Positions 61,019 to 64,000 of a DNA stretch of 64,000 nt are shown in pieces. Numbering within the stretch: position 1 is the stretch's first letter; every line of letters starts with the position of its first letter. Below the pieces are notes generated by a model, which was given only the letters and a program-made list of their open reading frames with translations, was not told the DNA's origin and searched no databases. The DNA is from Pedobacter sp. R20-19 (lineage in GTDB: Bacteria; Bacteroidota; Bacteroidia; Sphingobacteriales; Sphingobacteriaceae). A program made the translations under genes and the position numbers. Where the stretch lies: NCBI RefSeq assembly GCF_000708265.2, contig NZ_JCKI01000005.1, positions 455,838-519,837 of the forward strand, written 5' to 3'.

Positions 61019-62560
61019 ATGCAAAAAGAGATCGAAATTACATTGCTTCCGCATCAGGTAGCGCAATCCGAAATAATCAAAACCAAGCTTGCCGAAACTT
61101 TAAAAGTGTCTGAAGATCGTATTAAGGCATATGATATTTTAAAGCGCTCGATAGATGCCAGATCACGAAAGGTTATTTTTCGAATATTGGTTAAAGTTTT
61201 CGTTGACGAGGAACCTCAGCCTGAAATCCAGACTATTCATTATTCAAATGTTAAGGATGCAAAACCAATCATTATTGTTGGGGCCGGTCCCGCAGGCTTA
61301 TTTGCTGCTTTGCAATGCATAGAAAATGGAATGAAACCTGTTATTATTGAACGTGGTAAAGATGTTAAACAACGCCGCCGAGATTTAGCTGTCATTAATA
61401 AACAAGGGGTAGTTAATACCGAATCTAACTATTGTTATGGAGAAGGTGGAGCAGGAACCTATTCAGATGGTAAACTTTATACAAGATCCAACAAACGTGG
61501 TGATATTAATAAAGTACTTCAGGCATTTGTAGATCATGGTGCAGAAAAGGATATTTTAATTGATGCCCGCCCGCATATTGGCACGAATAAATTACCGCAT
61601 ATTATTACAGCCATCAGAGAAACCATCCTAAATGCAGGAGGAGAAGTAATCTTTGATAGCCAAATGACTGACATACTAATTGAATTTGGAAAAGTTAAGG
61701 GTATAGAAATAAACTTTGAAGAAAAATTATTCGCAGATGATCTTATTCTGGCCACCGGTCATTCTGCCAGAGATGTGTATGAATTATTGAACAGAAAAAA
61801 TATACGCATCGAGGCAAAGCCATTTGCACTTGGGGTTAGGATCGAACATCCTCAAGAAATTATTGATGCCGCTCAATATCACTGCGATACACGATCCGAA
61901 TTTCTTCCTCCTGCTTACTATAGCCTGGTAGAACAAGTTGGCGCACGTGGTGTATTTTCGTTTTGTATGTGTCCGGGTGGAATTATTGCGCCCTGCGCAA
62001 CAGGCGAAAATGAAATAGTTGTTAATGGTTGGTCACCCTCTAAGCGAAATAACCCATTTGCCAATTCCGGCACTGTGGTTCAGGTTACGTTAGATGATGT
62101 TTTGGGCTATGACCCTTTAAGAATGCTAAATTTTCAGTCTGAAATTGAAAAAATTGCTTTTGAGGCTGGTGGAGGAAATTTAGTTGCACCCGCACAGCGG
62201 ATGGTAGATTTTGTGAATAATAAACTTTCAATCGATTTGCCTAAAAATTCTTACCTACCGGGAACGAAAAGCGTTATGCTGGATAATATTCTTCCTGAAT
62301 TTGTATCTAATAGTTTAAGAGGAGCACTTCCATTGTTTGGAAAGAAAATTAAAGGCTACTATACAAATGAAGCAATTTTGGTTGGTGTAGAAAGCAGAAC
62401 ATCATCACCTGTTCGCATTCCGCGAGATAAGGAAAATTATCAGCATCCTCAGGTAAAAGGCTTATATCCTTGTGCTGAGGGCGCGGGTTATGCTGGCGGT
62501 ATTGTAAGCGCTGCTATAGATGGAATTAATTGTGCAAATGCAATCTTAGCTTCCAGATAA
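61019..62560 (+). CDS. FAD-dependent oxidoreductase of the NAD(P)/FAD-binding superfamily
   Basis: A 513-residue protein from ATG 61019. The first about 80 residues form a small domain; the FAD motif is GAGPAG (88-93) in IIIVGAGPAGLFAAL with VIIERGK. Conserved blocks are YCYGEGGAGTYSDGKLYTR, FCMCPGGIIAPCATG and the late YPCAEGAGYAGGIVSAAIDG. It resembles the conserved 'FAD-dependent dehydrogenase' family related to thiazole and 2-polyprenyl-type oxidases; the substrate is unknown. Promoter position excludes the 60938 start. Confidence 0.9.
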   Translation: MQKEIEITLLPHQVAQSEIIKTKLAETLKVSEDRIKAYDILKRSIDARSRKVIFRILVKVFVDEEPQPEIQTIHYSNVKDAKPIIIVGAGPAGLFAALQCIENGMKPVIIERGKDVKQRRRDLAVINKQGVVNTESNYCYGEGGAGTYSDGKLYTRSNKRGDINKVLQAFVDHGAEKDILIDARPHIGTNKLPHIITAIRETILNAGGEVIFDSQMTDILIEFGKVKGIEINFEEKLFADDLILATGHSARDVYELLNRKNIRIEAKPFALGVRIEHPQEIIDAAQYHCDTRSEFLPPAYYSLVEQVGARGVFSFCMCPGGIIAPCATGENEIVVNGWSPSKRNNPFANSGTVVQVTLDDVLGYDPLRMLNFQSEIEKIAFEAGGGNLVAPAQRMVDFVNNKLSIDLPKNSYLPGTKSVMLDNILPEFVSNSLRGALPLFGKKIKGYYTNEAILVGVESRTSSPVRIPRDKENYQHPQVKGLYPCAEGAGYAGGIVSAAIDGINCANAILASR

Positions 62561-62593
62561 CAAACTTTATAATAATCAGATTGTTCTGCTATT

Positions 62594-63058
62594 ATGTTTA
62601 CTATCATAAAAGAAGTTCAAAAAGCCTTTAATGGCGATTCTTGGCACGGAAACCATGTAATGCAAACGTTAAATAATGTTGATCCCGAAAAAGCTTTCCA
62701 ACATTTTATTCCAAATGCTCATTCCATAGCAGAAATTGCATTACATCTAACGGCCTGGACGGAGGAAGTTACTTCTCGTTTAATGGGTAATCCTGAAGCT
62801 GAGCCTGCTATGGGCGATTGGCCTTCTCCTTCAGAAAAAACTCCTCAAGCCTGGGAAAGGATTATTTTTGATTTCAAGACGGCGAACGAAGAACTTATTC
62901 GGCACAGTGGAAATATAATGGATGAAGATTGGAATGATTCATCTAAAGAAGAGCTAAGTGCAGTGGGTACAGGTGTTACTTTTATGGAACTTTTAAATGG
63001 TCTTGTGCAGCATCATGCTTATCACTCCGGACAAATCGCATTGCTCTCTAAGTTTTAA
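62594..63058 (+). CDS. DinB family protein
   Basis: A 154-residue four-helix-bundle DinB-like protein. Metal-ligand histidines appear in SIAEIALHLTAW and LVQHHAYHSGQIALL. It is the second DinB protein in the window (the other at 31947) but the two are only distantly alike. The role is unknown; thiol-dependent metalloenzyme functions occur in the superfamily. Confidence 0.87.
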   Translation: MFTIIKEVQKAFNGDSWHGNHVMQTLNNVDPEKAFQHFIPNAHSIAEIALHLTAWTEEVTSRLMGNPEAEPAMGDWPSPSEKTPQAWERIIFDFKTANEELIRHSGNIMDEDWNDSSKEELSAVGTGVTFMELLNGLVQHHAYHSGQIALLSKF

Positions 63059-63088
63059 TCAAATATTATCCAATTCAATTTAATTATA

Positions 63089-63448
63089 ATGAAAAAGACA
63101 CTAATAATAGGTGCATCTCCAGATCCAACAAGATATGCTTATAAAGCAGCACATATGTTAACACGTTTTAATCACGAAATTGTGAATGTTGGTATAAAAA
63201 AGGGTGAAGTTGCAGGTGTAGCAATTGAGCAGCCAAATGAAATTTATCAGGATATTGATACAATTACACTATATATTGGTCCTGCTTTGCAGCCACAATA
63301 TCATGATTATATACTTGAGACTAAACCAAAGAGAGTTATTTTCAATCCAGGTACAGAAAATTATGAATTGGAAAAGTTGCTTGATCAGCATGGAATCGAA
63401 CCCTTAGAAGCCTGTACCCTTGTCATGTTAAGTACAGGGCAATATTAA
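63089..63448 (+). CDS. CoA-binding domain protein
   Basis: A 119-residue Rossmann-type CoA-binding protein (YccU-like family). N-terminus MKKTLIIGASPDPTRYAYKA with the GASPDP nucleotide loop, then VNVGIKKGEVAG, TITLYIGPALQPQYHDYIL and VIFNPGTENYELEKLL. Length equals the stand-alone domain. Acyl-CoA or CoA sensing is likely, but the role is unknown. Confidence 0.9.
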   Translation: MKKTLIIGASPDPTRYAYKAAHMLTRFNHEIVNVGIKKGEVAGVAIEQPNEIYQDIDTITLYIGPALQPQYHDYILETKPKRVIFNPGTENYELEKLLDQHGIEPLEACTLVMLSTGQY

Positions 63449-63842
63449 GACAAATATGATCAGAGGAATTAGTTTTAGAACTTTAGATAAAGTATATGTT
63501 ATTGGTTATGAAGCTAATCCTCTTATATATTGTACATGATATAAATATCATGTTATAATAGTTCAAATACTTATAGCTTCCTAAGCTCAACCCTCTCGAT
63601 TTATTTGCTATTAAGATTTTATTCTTCATCATGCTCTCTAAACCTCTTTTCACAAATAAATTCCTATTGTCTATATGTTCTCTATGCCTATATGGTTTAA
63701 AATCATTTAGGCAAATCTACCCCTTTACCTTATTAAAAATCTCTGCAAACACCCATCCTTTGAAAATGGTTTATTTATTTAAATTTTTTTGTGATGATTT
63801 ACAGGAGCTTATGATTTTAAAGAATAAAATAGGGCCGATGCG
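63449..63842. other. Intergenic stretch, no convincing gene
   Basis: An AT-rich 394-bp gap. It has a 9-bp inverted repeat, ACATGATAT-AA-ATATCATGT (63534-63553), and a 75-codon plus-strand frame (63631-63858) with atypical composition that overruns the following promoter. I do not accept it as a gene. Confidence 0.55.
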
Positions 63843-63873
63843 TTTGCAGGGGTATTAATTTTTGCTACCTTTG
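63843..63873 (+). promoter_or_regulatory. Strong promoter, copy 1 of a tandem pair
   Basis: TTTG (63843-63846), 19-bp spacer, TACCTTTG (63866-63873), followed by CAACCCGCTTCGGAGG. Full match to the Bacteroidota consensus. Confidence 0.85.
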
Positions 63874-63963
63874 CAACCCGCTTCGGAGGAAAGGGCTGGT
63901 GCTGAAAAGCGTGTTAATGATGTGTTGAGGTTAGAAAGGCGGCAAAATTTATTTCAAATAAAA

Positions 63964-63994
63964 TTTGCTGAAGCGAAAAAGATCATTACCTTTG
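63964..63994 (+). promoter_or_regulatory. Strong promoter, copy 2 of a tandem pair
   Basis: TTTG (63964-63967), 19-bp spacer, TACCTTTG (63987-63994), followed by CAGCCC at the window edge. Identical spacing to copy 1, 121 bp away. The transcribed gene is beyond the window. Confidence 0.85.
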
Positions 63995-64000
63995 CAGCCC

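Noticed and set aside
63631..63858. 75-codon plus-strand ORF near the right edge
   Set aside because: It runs into the -33 box of the first tandem promoter, and its Cys/Phe/Leu composition is atypical.
1..64000. tRNA, transposase, prophage or riboswitch
   Set aside because: No cloverleaf, transposase motif, phage gene or known riboswitch pattern was recognised by eye; a covariance search would be needed to exclude small RNAs.

Overview
The window is an AT-rich chromosomal segment from a member of the Bacteroidota, most likely family Sphingobacteriaceae (Pedobacter or a close relative). The evidence is: many intergenic TAnnTTTG -7 promoter boxes, several with a TTTG -33 box, and almost no Shine-Dalgarno sequences; families typical of this phylum (GH3-like acyl-adenylating protein, DUF1599, BT_3928-type DoxX/MauE protein, YARHG lipoprotein, CCC-motif membrane protein, head-GIN protein, bacilliredoxin BrxA); a flexixanthin/myxol-type carotenoid gene set; and dispersed intergenic repeats of the kind seen in Sphingobacteria. 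No phage, transposase, CRISPR array, tRNA or complete rRNA is visible. The gene content is mostly housekeeping with some cell-envelope and pigment genes.

Layout. 1-7158: a LytS-type sensor kinase cut by the left edge, an ArsC/Spx-like protein, a regulatory-domain secreted protein, an M1 aminopeptidase, RidA-like protein, methyltransferase, VF530 protein and a secreted NodB-like deacetylase. 7220-9357: a 40-residue membrane protein, then a GtrA/ArnT-type sugar-transfer pair. 9509-16290: pdxJ, an EamA exporter, a 520-bp cluster of interspersed repeats, a lipoprotein, a glycosyltransferase-like protein and gcvP. 16449-21508: VOC protein, serine hydrolase, YceI, MBL hydrolase and recJ. 21594-26698: lptB and GH3 protein, followed by a co-directional run of poorly known membrane proteins and lipoproteins. 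26801-32918: brxA, cdaA, folP, DUF1599, BT_3928-like protein, a lone OppB-type permease, DinB protein and aroK.

32915-45182 holds pigment and isoprenoid genes: crtD with an M28 peptidase on the minus strand, then rlmD, a head-GIN protein and a PyrR-like protein, then acyltransferase - glycosyltransferase - cruF - ispH - crtW and hemH on the plus strand. Together these predict a hydroxylated, 3,4-desaturated, 4-keto monocyclic carotenoid that may be glycosylated and acylated. 45191-51614: gluconokinase, waaA (Kdo transferase) and a tight ugd-uxs-galE-hypothetical-CpsB/YwqE run for UDP-glucuronate, UDP-xylose and UDP-galactose supply and capsule control. 51640-60793: MacB-like permease, HesB/IscA protein, a stand-alone methylmalonyl-CoA mutase large subunit, a probable origin or dnaA control region with three DnaA boxes, dnaA, NUDIX hydrolase and a LemA/TPM operon. 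61019-63448: an FAD-dependent oxidoreductase, DinB protein and CoA-binding protein. The right edge carries two tandem near-perfect strong promoters 121 bp apart, probably the leader of an rRNA operon starting just outside the window.

No clearly new defence or mobile system was found. The points most worth following up are: the carotenoid glycoside/acyl module; a dispersed intergenic-type repeat that appears to have become coding sequence inside waaA; the repeat cluster at 11.2-11.8 kb; two small unlisted ORFs; the isolated mutase large subunit; and the tandem promoters at the right edge.
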